Origin: Rhodospirillaceae bacterium UBA6219
Lineage (GTDB): Bacteria; Pseudomonadota; Alphaproteobacteria; Rhodospirillales; Magnetospirillaceae
Assembly (NCBI GenBank): GCA_002435715.1
Contig: DISD01000093.1
Coordinates: forward strand, 1-27,621
Length of the DNA stretch: 27,621 nucleotides
Direction: 5' to 3'
Positions 1-8,386 of the stretch are shown here, one piece after another (the first letter of the stretch is position 1; each line of letters begins with the position of its first letter). A program made the position numbers and the translations under genes. The notes beneath the pieces were generated by a model. It was given only the letters and a program-made list of their open reading frames with translations, did no database searches and was not told the DNA's origin.

Positions 1-504
1 TTCAGCGGGACGATCACCGGCAACGGGACGTCGACGGCGGATATCCTGGTGCTGGCGACCAATACGATCGATATCTCGGGCGCGACCACCACGACGGTCG
101 ATGCGATCGAGCTGGCGAACGATGTCGGCGCCACCATGACGGCGGCGCAGAACGACAAGATCAGCGTCGCGACCGGCACCAACACGGTGACGATCTCCGA
201 CGCGAGCACCAGCATCACCGCACATGCGGATGTGGAAGCCTATGTGCTGGCAGGTGCCGGGGCCAACACGATCACGCTGACCGACGCCGGCCAGGATGTG
301 ACGACAGCGGCGCATGCGTCGAATCAGACGATCAACACCGGTGCGCTGACCAGCTTCAGCGGGACGATCACCGGCAACGAGACGTCGTCGGCGGATATCC
401 TGGTGCTGGCGACCAATACGATCGACATCTCGGGCGCGACCTTGAGTTCGATCGAGCAGATGCTGCTAGCCAACAATGTTGTTGCCACCATGACGGCGGC
501 GCAG
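1..504 (+). repeat. 354-bp tandem repeat inside the RTX gene
   Basis: Bases 1-150 and 355-504 align without gaps at a period of exactly 354 bp (118 codons). The first 87 bases differ at only about three positions, and the end of the match (accatgacggcggcgcag) is identical. Divergence rises in the middle (bases 88-130 versus 442-484), and after 504 the sequence leaves the repeat. The array is cut by the left edge, so the copy number is unknown. Near identity at nucleotide level suggests recent duplication or ongoing homogenisation. Confidence 0.85.
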
Positions 505-2196
505 GCAAGCGGAGTTGCAATCACGGCTTCCGGAAGCGGGCATGTCTCAATTATTGGCTCCAATGGCGCTCAGAGCATCGTTGGAACAAGCGGGAACGAT
601 ATTATCGACGCTGGCACTGGTGACGACACCATCGCCGGCGGCATCGGTGCCGACATCCTGGTCGGAGGCGACGGTGCCGACGTGTTCGTGTTCGCTGACG
701 GAGACTCGGTCAATGCGAGTGGCAACCTGGACGTGATCGGCGATTGGACGGTGGAGGATAAAATCCTGCTGTCGGGAACCGGCAGTGATCAGCTGGTCTA
801 TGAACAGCGGGCCTTCACCTACACCACGAGTGTCGCGGATACCATCACCGCCATCACCGCCATCACCGACAACGACCTGTTGGCGAATAACGTGGTGTTC
901 TTCACCGACACCACCGACGGCTATCTGTACGTCAATGGCGGGACGCAGAACGGTACCCTGATCAGGCTGACGGGGATCACCACTGCGGCTGCCGTTTCGG
1001 CCAGCCAGATCCAGGTGGCAGCCGGGATGTCCATCACCGCCAACGCGGCGCCAACGCTGGCCATCAGCGACGATATCCAGACCGAGGCGTTGACCGACGT
1101 GGGTGCGTTGCTGACGATCTCCGACGACTACGCCGATCAGGTGGTGACGGTGACCATCACCTCCGCCTCCGGTGGCTCGTTCGATTACGATACCGATGAT
1201 GCAGGCAGCGCCAACGTCACCTATGACGGGAGCGGGACCGGCGTCGTGACCTTCACCGGCAAGGTGACAGACCTGAATACCTTCTTCCACGGTACCGGCA
1301 ACGTCACCTATACGGCTCCGGCCAAGGACGACGACCAGATCCTGATCGAGGTCACCGACAACTACCGGGCCGACCTGGGGGTGATTTCGGTACAGGTCGG
1401 AATCGACGACAGCCCGGTCACCATCGACGTCAGCGAAGCCGGGCTGTTCCATGCCTCCGGTTCGGCCGGAGACAGTTACTCCACATCGAAGATCGTCACC
1501 CTGAGCGGGGTTTCGGCCGCCGATTCGGTGGTGGATATCAACAGCGGCAACACCCGCATCGCCTTCGACCTCAACGAGGACGGCGCCATCGATTATGCCG
1601 GTGAGGATGACAGTGTCCTGGTGCTGAAGGGCTACGCGGGCGTGCTGGACGGTACCTTCATCCAGTTCGCCAACGGTTCGGTGCTGAAATCCACGAATAC
1701 CACCGGCATCCTGACCGGCAGCAATCTGGATGATCACCTGATCGCCGGCAATTCGGGCAACACCCTGAAGGGCCTGGCCGGGGACGACAAGCTGACCGGC
1801 GGCGATGGCCGCGACCTGATCTACGGCGGCGATGGCGACAACACCATCGACGGCGGCGCGGGCAACGACACCATCTATACCGGCCTCGGGAACAACGGCA
1901 GCGGAAACCAGGTGACCGGCGGCGCGGGCAACGACCTGATCATCCGCGAAGGGCTGACCACGTTCAATTACACCTCCGGTGTCAACGAAGGGAACGACGT
2001 GATCAGCGGCTTCAATGCCGGCAGCGACACCACCACGGTGGACAAGATCCATGTGGTGGGCGATGATTGGAACCATGTCATCAAGACCCAGGTCAACGCC
2101 GACACCTATATCCAGTTCGACAACTCGCAGACGACCATCAAGCTGATCGGGGTCGCGGCCAGCAACCTCACCCAAGACGACTTCATCTTCTCGTGA
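1..2196 (+). CDS. RTX-type repeat exoprotein, 3' part (5' end outside window)
   Basis: Likely a large secreted calcium-binding protein or adhesin exported by the type I system encoded just downstream. The frame is open from base 1 and has no convincing start, so the gene begins outside the window; 731 codons are visible. Codons 1-118 form one 118-residue beta-rich repeat, and a second, partial copy starts at codon 119. Codons about 195-231 and 571-651 carry glycine/aspartate nonapeptides (GGDGADVFVF, GGDGRDLIYGGDGDN, GGAGNDTIY) typical of hemolysin-type calcium-binding RTX repeats. Between them, around codons 345-470, lies an Ig/cadherin-like stretch rich in acidic residues and Thr. The protein ends DDFIFS, an acidic/hydrophobic tail as expected for an uncleaved C-terminal type I secretion signal. 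Cysteine appears absent from the visible part. Family assignment is firm; the role (adhesin, surface layer or enzyme carrier) is unknown. Confidence 0.88.
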   Translation, partial: FSGTITGNGTSTADILVLATNTIDISGATTTTVDAIELANDVGATMTAAQNDKISVATGTNTVTISDASTSITAHADVEAYVLAGAGANTITLTDAGQDVTTAAHASNQTINTGALTSFSGTITGNETSSADILVLATNTIDISGATLSSIEQMLLANNVVATMTAAQASGVAITASGSGHVSIIGSNGAQSIVGTSGNDIIDAGTGDDTIAGGIGADILVGGDGADVFVFADGDSVNASGNLDVIGDWTVEDKILLSGTGSDQLVYEQRAFTYTTSVADTITAITAITDNDLLANNVVFFTDTTDGYLYVNGGTQNGTLIRLTGITTAAAVSASQIQVAAGMSITANAAPTLAISDDIQTEALTDVGALLTISDDYADQVVTVTITSASGGSFDYDTDDAGSANVTYDGSGTGVVTFTGKVTDLNTFFHGTGNVTYTAPAKDDDQILIEVTDNYRADLGVISVQVGIDDSPVTIDVSEAGLFHASGSAGDSYSTSKIVTLSGVSAADSVVDINSGNTRIAFDLNEDGAIDYAGEDDSVLVLKGYAGVLDGTFIQFANGSVLKSTNTTGILTGSNLDDHLIAGNSGNTLKGLAGDDKLTGGDGRDLIYGGDGDNTIDGGAGNDTIYTGLGNNGSGNQVTGGAGNDLIIREGLTTFNYTSGVNEGNDVISGFNAGSDTTTVDKIHVVGDDWNHVIKTQVNADTYIQFDNSQTTIKLIGVAASNLTQDDFIFS

Positions 2197-2207
2197 TGAT
2201 GCCGGGT

Positions 2208-2238
2208 TTGGCGGAACGATGAAAAATCGTTCCGCCAA
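2208..2238 (+). terminator. 13-bp perfect hairpin between RTX gene and secretion genes
   Basis: TTGGCGGAACGAT (2208-2220) and ATCGTTCCGCCAA (2226-2238) are perfect inverted arms around a GAAAA loop. The hairpin lies 12 bases after the RTX stop and 27 bases before the ABC gene. It is followed by CATTTC and not by a long T run, so it is not a textbook intrinsic terminator. Partial termination or stabilisation of the 3' end of the RTX message is plausible, which would give more exoprotein than transporter. Confidence 0.6.
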
Positions 2239-2265
2239 CATTTCAAATGAGGTCCCAAGTTCCTG

Positions 2266-4008
2266 ATGACAGCCAGACAATCCTGGATTGCCGCCATCTG
2301 GGAGAGTTGCCCAGAAATCGCCGAGACAGCACGCATCTGTCGCCGACCGATCCTTGCGGTCGGCTTTTTCAGTGTCTTCGTCAACATTCTGTATCTGATC
2401 TCGCCGATCTACATGATGCAGATCTACAATCGTGTCTTGGGCAGCGGCAACGTCGACACACTGGTCCTGCTGACGGTTGTGCTGATCGTCACCTTGGCGG
2501 TGATGTCCCTGTTGGATTACGTGCGTTCGATGTTGCTGGTCTGGGTCGGACGCAGGATCGATGTGTCGCTGGGAACGAGAACATTCGACGCCCAGGTCAA
2601 GGCGGGGTGCGTTCCGGGACGCAAGGCATCGGGCCAAACCCTGCGCGACCTGGATTCCATTCGCCAATTCCTGACCAGTGCCGGCGTTCAGGCGGCCTTC
2701 GATGCCCCCTGGGTGCCGATTTACATTCTTTTCCTTTTCGTGCTTCACCCGGCCTTGGGAGTGATGGCCACGGTTTGCGCCGTCCTGTTGCTGCTGGTGG
2801 CCAACCTCAATAATTTCATCACCCGCCCGCCGCTGAAGGCGGCGAACGAGGCGATGCTGAAAAACTACGCCTTCACCGAGGCCAGCCTGCGCAATGCCGA
2901 GGCGATGACCGCCATGGGAATGATCCCTGCGGTGATGCGCAAATGGGCCGCCAGCCGGGACGAGGCGTTGCTGGAACAGGCCGATGCCAGCCGCTCGGCC
3001 TCGTCATTCGCCGCCTTGACCAAATTCCTGCGCATCCTGATGCAATCCTTGGTTCTGGGGCTTGCCGCCTATCTGGTCATCCATCAATCGGCTTCGGCCG
3101 GCGCCGTTTTCGCCTCCAGCCTTCTTCTGGGCCGCGCCTTGGCGCCCGTGGAGCATATGGTCGGCGTATGGAAACAGGTGGTGGACGTTCAGGCGGCATT
3201 TCGCCGGCTCGTCGACGAATACCGGACCTATCCCGTGCCCCCGCCCGCCATGCCCTTGCCGCGCCCCCAGGGCCGCCTGGTCATCGACCGGATAAGCTTC
3301 ACCATGAACCGGGGCGCCAACATCATCCTGCGAAACGTATCGTTCGCGGCCGAACCCGGCGAGGTCGTCGCCGTCGTCGGCCCCAGTGCGGCGGGGAAAT
3401 CCAGCCTGATGCGGCTGCTGGTGGGGGTATGGCGTCCCGACGGCGGGATCGTCCGCCTGGATGGGTCCGACATGGCGCGGTGGAACAAGGAAAACCTTGG
3501 CCCCCATATCGGCTATCTGCCCCAGGACATCGAGCTGTTCGCGGGAACGGTCCAGGAAAACATCGCCCGGTTTTCCGACGCTGCCCCGGACGCGATCGTT
3601 TCCGCCGCGAAGCTGGCGGGAGCGCACGAGCTTATTCTCGGCTTGCCCAAAGGCTACGACACCGAGATCGGCGATGGGGGAGTGTTCCTGTCGGCGGGAC
3701 AGCGCCAGCGGATCGGCCTGGTCCGCGCCGTTTTCGGCAATCCCAGCCTGGTCGTGCTGGACGAACCCAATTCCAATCTCGATTCCGACGGCGAGGTTGC
3801 ATTGCGGCTGCTGCTGCAACGGCTGAAGCAAGCCGGCACCTCGGTGGTGATGGTGTCCCATCGGGCCAGTATTCTGGACGCGGTGGACAAGATGCTCGTG
3901 CTGCGGGAAGGCCAAGTGGAGCATTACGGCGGCAAGAATGAGGTTCTGGCCCTGCTGAACCAGAAGGCCGCCGCGGTGCGCGCGGTCAGCGTGGTCAACG
4001 CATCATGA
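2266..4008 (+). CDS. Type I secretion ABC permease/ATPase (PrtD/HlyB-type)
   Basis: Inner membrane exporter that powers secretion of the upstream RTX protein. The 580 residues match the usual PrtD/LapB-like length without an N-terminal C39 peptidase domain. Hydrophobic membrane segments lie around residues 27-50, 65-90, 145-190 and 255-290. The nucleotide-binding domain has Walker A GPSAAGKSS (from residue 372), the ABC signature LSAGQRQR (475-482), Walker B LVVLDEP (495-501) and an H-loop histidine in MVSHR. The start at 2266 has only a weak, distant purine-rich stretch (ATGAGG) upstream, so translation may be poor or helped by the preceding message. Its stop overlaps the next start as ATGA, implying translational coupling with the adaptor. 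The assignment is firm; the specific substrate is inferred from adjacency. Confidence 0.95.
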   Translation: MTARQSWIAAIWESCPEIAETARICRRPILAVGFFSVFVNILYLISPIYMMQIYNRVLGSGNVDTLVLLTVVLIVTLAVMSLLDYVRSMLLVWVGRRIDVSLGTRTFDAQVKAGCVPGRKASGQTLRDLDSIRQFLTSAGVQAAFDAPWVPIYILFLFVLHPALGVMATVCAVLLLLVANLNNFITRPPLKAANEAMLKNYAFTEASLRNAEAMTAMGMIPAVMRKWAASRDEALLEQADASRSASSFAALTKFLRILMQSLVLGLAAYLVIHQSASAGAVFASSLLLGRALAPVEHMVGVWKQVVDVQAAFRRLVDEYRTYPVPPPAMPLPRPQGRLVIDRISFTMNRGANIILRNVSFAAEPGEVVAVVGPSAAGKSSLMRLLVGVWRPDGGIVRLDGSDMARWNKENLGPHIGYLPQDIELFAGTVQENIARFSDAAPDAIVSAAKLAGAHELILGLPKGYDTEIGDGGVFLSAGQRQRIGLVRAVFGNPSLVVLDEPNSNLDSDGEVALRLLLQRLKQAGTSVVMVSHRASILDAVDKMLVLREGQVEHYGGKNEVLALLNQKAAAVRAVSVVNAS

Positions 4009-5369
4009 ACGCGGCAATGCTGATCAGCCCGGTTTCCCGGCTTTGGCGTTCGCTGCTCCATCTGTTGCGCCTCGAGCCGAAGCCATCCGGCGATCAGGCC
4101 CGCCGCTACTTTCGTCTGGGCGTCATCGTTCTGGCGGGATACGCGCTGTTTCTGACGGCGTGGTCGGCCCTGGCGCCCCTGGCGGGAGCAACCATGGCGC
4201 CCGGCATCATCGTTGTCGACGGCAACCGCAAGACCATCCAGCACCTGTCCGGGGGAGCCGTCCAGGATATCCTGGTGACAGAGGGAAACCACGTCAAGGA
4301 AGGACAGGCGCTGGTGGTGCTGGACGGCACCCTGGCGGAGGCCAGCCTGGATGCGCTGTCGGCGGAATATTGGGGCCATCTGGCCCGTCTCAGCCGTCTC
4401 CAGGCGGAGCGGGACAACCTCTCGTCGCTCCGATGGGCGAAGGATCTGGCCGCCAATGATCGCGATCCCCGGGTAACCCGGCTGATGGCCGACGAATCCA
4501 TCGCCTTTGATCGACGCCGCAAGGCGATGGAGGGGCAGGTCTCGATCCTGCGCAGCCGTATCGCCCAGTTCAACAAGTTGATCGCCGGTTTGCAGGCGCA
4601 GTTGGAGGCCGGCGGCAAGCAGCGGGCTCACCTGAACGAGGAATTGGCCGGCGTCCAGCAGCTTTTCGAGCAAGGTTTCGAACGGAAGCCGCGATTGTTG
4701 CAATTGCGGCGCCAGGTTGACGAAGTGACGGGCATGGAAGGCCGCCTGACCGAGGAAATCGCCAAGACGCGCCTGACCATAACCGAGACGGAACTGAACA
4801 TCCGGGATCTGGCGAACCAGCACGGTACCGAGGTGGCCAAGGAAATCAACGAGGTCCAGGCGAAGATATTCGAGGTCACGGAAAAGATAAGGGCTGGCCG
4901 CCATGTGGTCGACAACCTCGTCATCACGGCTCCGCGCTCGGGCATCGTGGTAAACCTTCAGCTCCATACTGTCGGGGGAGTGGTGGCTCCGGGGCAGGCG
5001 CTGATGGACATCGTCCCCGCCAGCGACGCCCTGGTGGTGGAGGGCCGGGTCAAGCCGGAAGACATCAACGAGGTCCAGACCGGCATGCCCGTAGAGGTCG
5101 CCCTGACGTCGTACAGGCAGTCCGTCACTCCGCGCCTGAAGGGGCAGCTGGTCATGGTATCCGCCGACCGCCTGACCGACCCCAAGACCGGGATCTCCTA
5201 TTTTCTGGTCAGGGCGAGCATCCCGCGCGAAGAGCGGGACAAAATCCTCGATCTGGAGCTTTCTCCGGGCATGCCGGCTGAACTCTATATCGTCGGCAAG
5301 CCTTCGTCGGCCTTTGCCCTGCTGTTTCAGCCCTTCACCGATTCCTTGAACCGTGGTTTCACGCGATAG
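4005..5369 (+). CDS. Type I secretion periplasmic adaptor (HlyD/PrtE family)
   Basis: Membrane fusion protein linking the inner membrane ABC exporter to the TolC-like channel across the periplasm. Its 454 residues are normal for the PrtE/HlyD family. A short cytoplasmic N-terminus is followed by one membrane segment at about residues 36-57. A lipoyl-like half-motif follows (about 83-107, containing GGAVQDILVTEGNHVKEGQ), then a long Glu/Lys/Arg/Gln-rich helical hairpin to about residue 290. The second lipoyl half and beta-barrel come last (ITAPRSGIVVNLQLHTVGG, then TGMPVEVAL). Its ATG overlaps the ABC gene's stop by four bases. It ends shortly before the outer membrane factor, completing the classical ABC-MFP-OMF order. 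Confidence 0.95.
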   Translation: MNAAMLISPVSRLWRSLLHLLRLEPKPSGDQARRYFRLGVIVLAGYALFLTAWSALAPLAGATMAPGIIVVDGNRKTIQHLSGGAVQDILVTEGNHVKEGQALVVLDGTLAEASLDALSAEYWGHLARLSRLQAERDNLSSLRWAKDLAANDRDPRVTRLMADESIAFDRRRKAMEGQVSILRSRIAQFNKLIAGLQAQLEAGGKQRAHLNEELAGVQQLFEQGFERKPRLLQLRRQVDEVTGMEGRLTEEIAKTRLTITETELNIRDLANQHGTEVAKEINEVQAKIFEVTEKIRAGRHVVDNLVITAPRSGIVVNLQLHTVGGVVAPGQALMDIVPASDALVVEGRVKPEDINEVQTGMPVEVALTSYRQSVTPRLKGQLVMVSADRLTDPKTGISYFLVRASIPREERDKILDLELSPGMPAELYIVGKPSSAFALLFQPFTDSLNRGFTR

Positions 5370-5393
5370 GTTCCTTGGGAGGGACGAAGTCCG

Positions 5394-7013
5394 TTGCCGG
5401 AGTTACGGGGAAAATACCTGGGGTTAACGCGTTCAACGGCCCTTGCCGCCCTTCGCGGTTCCGGTTTGGTGGCGGTGGTCTTGTTTCTGAAAATTCCAGG
5501 GGCCATGGCGGGTACGATATTCGGACAACCCTGGCCGGAAATCGGAGGTTGGGGGCAGGCATGGGATGCCGCCGAAGGCGAGGAAACCCCGCCCCCGGTC
5601 CAACCCGCCGCCTTCCGGCTGTTTGTCGCCGCCTCGGGTGCGGACGGGGCGGAGCATGGGAGAGCGGCCAATTTGGAGGTTGACGGCAGGGGCTGTATCG
5701 CAATTCCTTCCGGGGAGGCTGATACGTTGTCCCATGTTCTTGCCGTCACTTACCAAGAGAACCCGACCTTAAAGGCTCAACGGGCGGCGTTGCGGGCATT
5801 GGACGAACAAATGGTGCAAGCCAGGTCAGGGATGCGCCCAACGGTCACGGGAACGGGAGGTGTCGGGCGTGGCATCTTCACGGACTCGGATTCCCGTGAA
5901 TACGGTCGAATACGGAACACCGCCCAATATGGCGTCGTGGTCTCGCAGCCGCTTTATGACGGAGGCCGAACCGCCGCCGCCGCCAAGGAGGCCGGCGCCG
6001 CCATAATGGCCGGACGGGCTCAGTTGCGGAAGCTGGAACAGGATTATCTGATGCGGGCTGTGGCTGCGTATCTGGACGTCCTGCGGACCGAGAGCATATT
6101 GCGCCTGAATGATCGCAATGTCGCGGCTTTGCAGGCTGAGTTGGAGGATGCGCGGCAGCGGAATACGGTTCATGAAACCTCGCTGACGGATATAGCCCAG
6201 ATCCAGGCTCGGCTCTCCTTGGGGGAAGCGGCTCGAGCCCAGGCACTGGGGGCGGTGGGGAGTGCCAAGGCAGGCTTCGCCAACGTGGCCGGCTACCCGC
6301 CCGGCGCGTTGGAACCCGTGCCCGCGCCAGGTTCTCTCCCCTCTTCCCTGGAAGAAGCCATCGAACTGGCCCGAGGCTCCAATCCCATCATGACGTCGGC
6401 AAGACAACGGGCCGAGTCCGCCCGGCATGGTGTCGATGTCGTGGCCTCGGAACTCATGCCACAGGTCAGCCTGGATGCCGAACATGACCGCCGGTTGGGG
6501 TCCACGTCGGCAGGGTCCGAGCAGGTGGCATCCGCATTGCTGCTCAGGTTGAAGGTGCCGCTCTACAGTTCCGGCGCGACCGAAGCCCGACTGCGGGCCC
6601 AGAAGCATGCGGCCGGCCAAGCATCGGTCCAGGCGGTTCAGTCTCGCCGTGATGTCGATGAATCGACCAGCGCGGCATGGAACGACCTGGCCCGTTTTCG
6701 CGCCGAGCAAGTCTCTCAATCCGCTCAGATCAGATCGGCCGAGATTGCCTTGAAAGGGAGCCGCCTCGAAGAAGCCCAGGGCCAGCGGACCAAGCTCGAT
6801 GTCCTGAACGCCCAGCTTGAACTGTTCTACGCCCGGACGGCGGCCTGCTCGTCCCTCTTTCAAGAACGTGCGGCCGCATATCGGCTTTTGGTCGCCATGG
6901 GGGCGATGACGGTCGAAGGACTTGGATTGCCTGTGCCGCCCCATGATCCGGCGGTGAACTATTCCCAAACCCGAGATCGCTGGTTCGGCGCGAATTTGGC
7001 GGTGGGGCAATGA
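5394..7013 (+). CDS. TolC-family outer membrane efflux protein
   Basis: Outer membrane channel completing the type I secretion machine. The chosen start is TTG at 5394, since a strong GGGAGGG lies ten bases upstream (5377-5383) and no ATG suits the signal sequence. A hydrophobic export segment covers about residues 15-40 (LVAVVLFLKIPGAMAG). Residues about 40-110 form a low-complexity Gly/Ala/Pro-rich extension not usual in TolC. Two OEP repeats follow: the first starts near DTLSHVLAVTYQENPTLKAQ and includes VVSQPLYDGGRTAAA; the second is marked by LEEAIELARGSNP and LKVPLYSSGATEARLRAQ. These are the canonical helix and strand signatures of the family. At 539 residues it is slightly long. Its TGA overlaps the next gene's ATG. 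Confidence 0.92.
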   Translation: MPELRGKYLGLTRSTALAALRGSGLVAVVLFLKIPGAMAGTIFGQPWPEIGGWGQAWDAAEGEETPPPVQPAAFRLFVAASGADGAEHGRAANLEVDGRGCIAIPSGEADTLSHVLAVTYQENPTLKAQRAALRALDEQMVQARSGMRPTVTGTGGVGRGIFTDSDSREYGRIRNTAQYGVVVSQPLYDGGRTAAAAKEAGAAIMAGRAQLRKLEQDYLMRAVAAYLDVLRTESILRLNDRNVAALQAELEDARQRNTVHETSLTDIAQIQARLSLGEAARAQALGAVGSAKAGFANVAGYPPGALEPVPAPGSLPSSLEEAIELARGSNPIMTSARQRAESARHGVDVVASELMPQVSLDAEHDRRLGSTSAGSEQVASALLLRLKVPLYSSGATEARLRAQKHAAGQASVQAVQSRRDVDESTSAAWNDLARFRAEQVSQSAQIRSAEIALKGSRLEEAQGQRTKLDVLNAQLELFYARTAACSSLFQERAAAYRLLVAMGAMTVEGLGLPVPPHDPAVNYSQTRDRWFGANLAVGQ

Positions 7014-7858
7014 CAATGACGCGGCGCTCTCACACAGGCATCCTGCTTATACTGTTCGTCATTTTTCTTCCCGGACTGATGTCTTGCACGCATATGATCG
7101 ACCGGCAGCAGCAGGCCGACGCCATCGCGCGCGCGGGAGGATTGTCACCTTTGACGGTGGCCGCCCCTCCGTTCAGCCTTAAAGGCTATGCCCGGATTTC
7201 ACGCCCCCGAGAGCCCATCGTGGTCTATATCGAAGGCGACGGCTTGGCTTGGATATCCCGGAGCACCAAGTCGCCGGACCCGACCCCGACCGATCCGACC
7301 GGCTTGCGTCTGGCGGCACTCGATCCCTCGCCCAACGTCGTTTACTTGGCACGGCCGTGCCAATACCTGGATCTGGAAAAGCCGCCGTGCCGATCCAGGA
7401 ATTATTGGACATCCCATCGCTTCGCCCCCGAAGTGATCGCCGGCTTCGACCGGGCGCTGCAATCCCTGGCGCCGTCCGGTGGGGGATTCCATCTTGTCGG
7501 CTTTTCCGGCGGTGCGGCGGTGGCGATCCTGACCGCGGTGCGCAGGACCGACGTTCTGACGCTGCGCAGTGTCGCCGGCAATCTCGACCATGCCCTTCTC
7601 AATCGTCTGCACGATGTCAGCCCCATGCCGGAATCCCTTAATCCCGTTGACGTGGCGGCCCGGCTGACGGCGTTGCCCCAGCTGCATCTCATCGGCGGGC
7701 GCGACGCCGTGATTGAGCCTGCAATCCTTCAGTCCTACCGCCGCCATGCCGGCGACGAGCGTTGCATCGATCATCAGACGATTCCAAACGCCGGCCATAC
7801 GACCGGCTGGAGTGACGTTTGGCCTCGGTTGGCGGCCGTGCTGCCGCGATGCCGATAA
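7010..7858 (+). CDS. Lipoprotein with alpha/beta-hydrolase fold
   Basis: Predicted membrane-anchored hydrolase/esterase of unknown substrate. The N-terminus is a lipoprotein signal: basic TRRS, a hydrophobic core (ILLILFVIFLPG) and a lipobox LMSC with Cys26 as the lipidated residue. The rest has an alpha/beta-hydrolase layout: a first strand and oxyanion region in IVVYIEGDGLAW, the nucleophile elbow GFSGG with Ser166, an acid in GGRDAV (Asp232) and the histidine in NAGHTTGW (His263). The length of 282 residues suits the fold. Translation starts inside the TolC gene's stop (ATGA), so it is co-expressed with the secretion apparatus. A lipid-anchored hydrolase is not a standard part of type I systems. 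Roles in modifying the exported protein or its surface anchor are possible but inferred. Confidence 0.8.
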   Translation: MTMTRRSHTGILLILFVIFLPGLMSCTHMIDRQQQADAIARAGGLSPLTVAAPPFSLKGYARISRPREPIVVYIEGDGLAWISRSTKSPDPTPTDPTGLRLAALDPSPNVVYLARPCQYLDLEKPPCRSRNYWTSHRFAPEVIAGFDRALQSLAPSGGGFHLVGFSGGAAVAILTAVRRTDVLTLRSVAGNLDHALLNRLHDVSPMPESLNPVDVAARLTALPQLHLIGGRDAVIEPAILQSYRRHAGDERCIDHQTIPNAGHTTGWSDVWPRLAAVLPRCR

Positions 7859-7877
7859 ATACTTAATGGAGTGACCA

Positions 7878-8375
7878 ATGCGACACATGATGGCCAGTGC
7901 GGCCTTGCTGACAGGTTTGTTCGCGGCGAATACCGCACTCGCAGCCCAGCCGCCCAAGCCTGGGACAGCGTTCGAAGATTGGATCGTTGAATGCGAAAAG
8001 GCTGGCGACAAGCAAAAATGTTTTATTTCCCAGACCTTGAACGTCAAGGATTCCAAGGGGCGCCTGGTCAAGGCTTCGATCGGTTATCTTGGGCAGAACG
8101 ACGAGCCGACCGTTGTCGTGTTGCTGCCTCTGGGGATTTGGCTGCCCGCTGGGGCCGCCTTCAAAGTCGGCGACATGCCCCAGGCTTCCATGATCATCCA
8201 GCAATGCACGCCGCAGGGGTGCGTTGCCACCGCTCCGCTGAAGCCCGAACACATCAAGGCTCTCGGCACGGGAAAGACGCTTAGCTTCGGGATGCAGCCG
8301 GCAGGAAGCAAGGAAACCCTAGTGGTCGGCGTCTCCATCAAGGGGCTGGCCGCAGGTTTATCGGCACTCAAATAG
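7878..8375 (+). CDS. IalB-family (invasion associated locus B) periplasmic protein
   Basis: A 165-residue exported protein of the IalB family, common in alphaproteobacteria and of uncertain biochemical role. A cleavable Sec signal covers residues 1-23 (LLTGLFAANTALAA, cut after ALA or LAA). Family hallmarks are the early FEDWIVECE segment, two cysteine pairs (Cys39/Cys48 and Cys110/Cys115, the latter in QQCTPQGC) likely to form disulfides, and a beta-rich body with PLGIWLPAGAAFKVG. The start is supported by GGAG (7868-7871) before ATG at 7878. It lies 19 bases after the hydrolase and 11 before the methyltransferase, so it probably belongs to the same transcript. IalB was named for erythrocyte invasion by Bartonella; here a general envelope role is more likely. 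Confidence 0.85.
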   Translation: MRHMMASAALLTGLFAANTALAAQPPKPGTAFEDWIVECEKAGDKQKCFISQTLNVKDSKGRLVKASIGYLGQNDEPTVVVLLPLGIWLPAGAAFKVGDMPQASMIIQQCTPQGCVATAPLKPEHIKALGTGKTLSFGMQPAGSKETLVVGVSIKGLAAGLSALK

Positions 8376-8386
8376 CGTATGGAATC

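Noticed and set aside
1..504. Tandem repeat as a CRISPR array
   Set aside because: The period is 354 bp, in frame and coding; there are no short repeats with unique spacers.
547..2748. Very long open frame on the minus strand (733 codons) opposite the RTX gene
   Set aside because: It is antisense to the RTX repeats and the start of the ABC gene, its His/Asp/Gly/Gln-rich composition mirrors the repeats, and no domain is recognisable; GC-rich periodic sequence keeps the frame open by chance.
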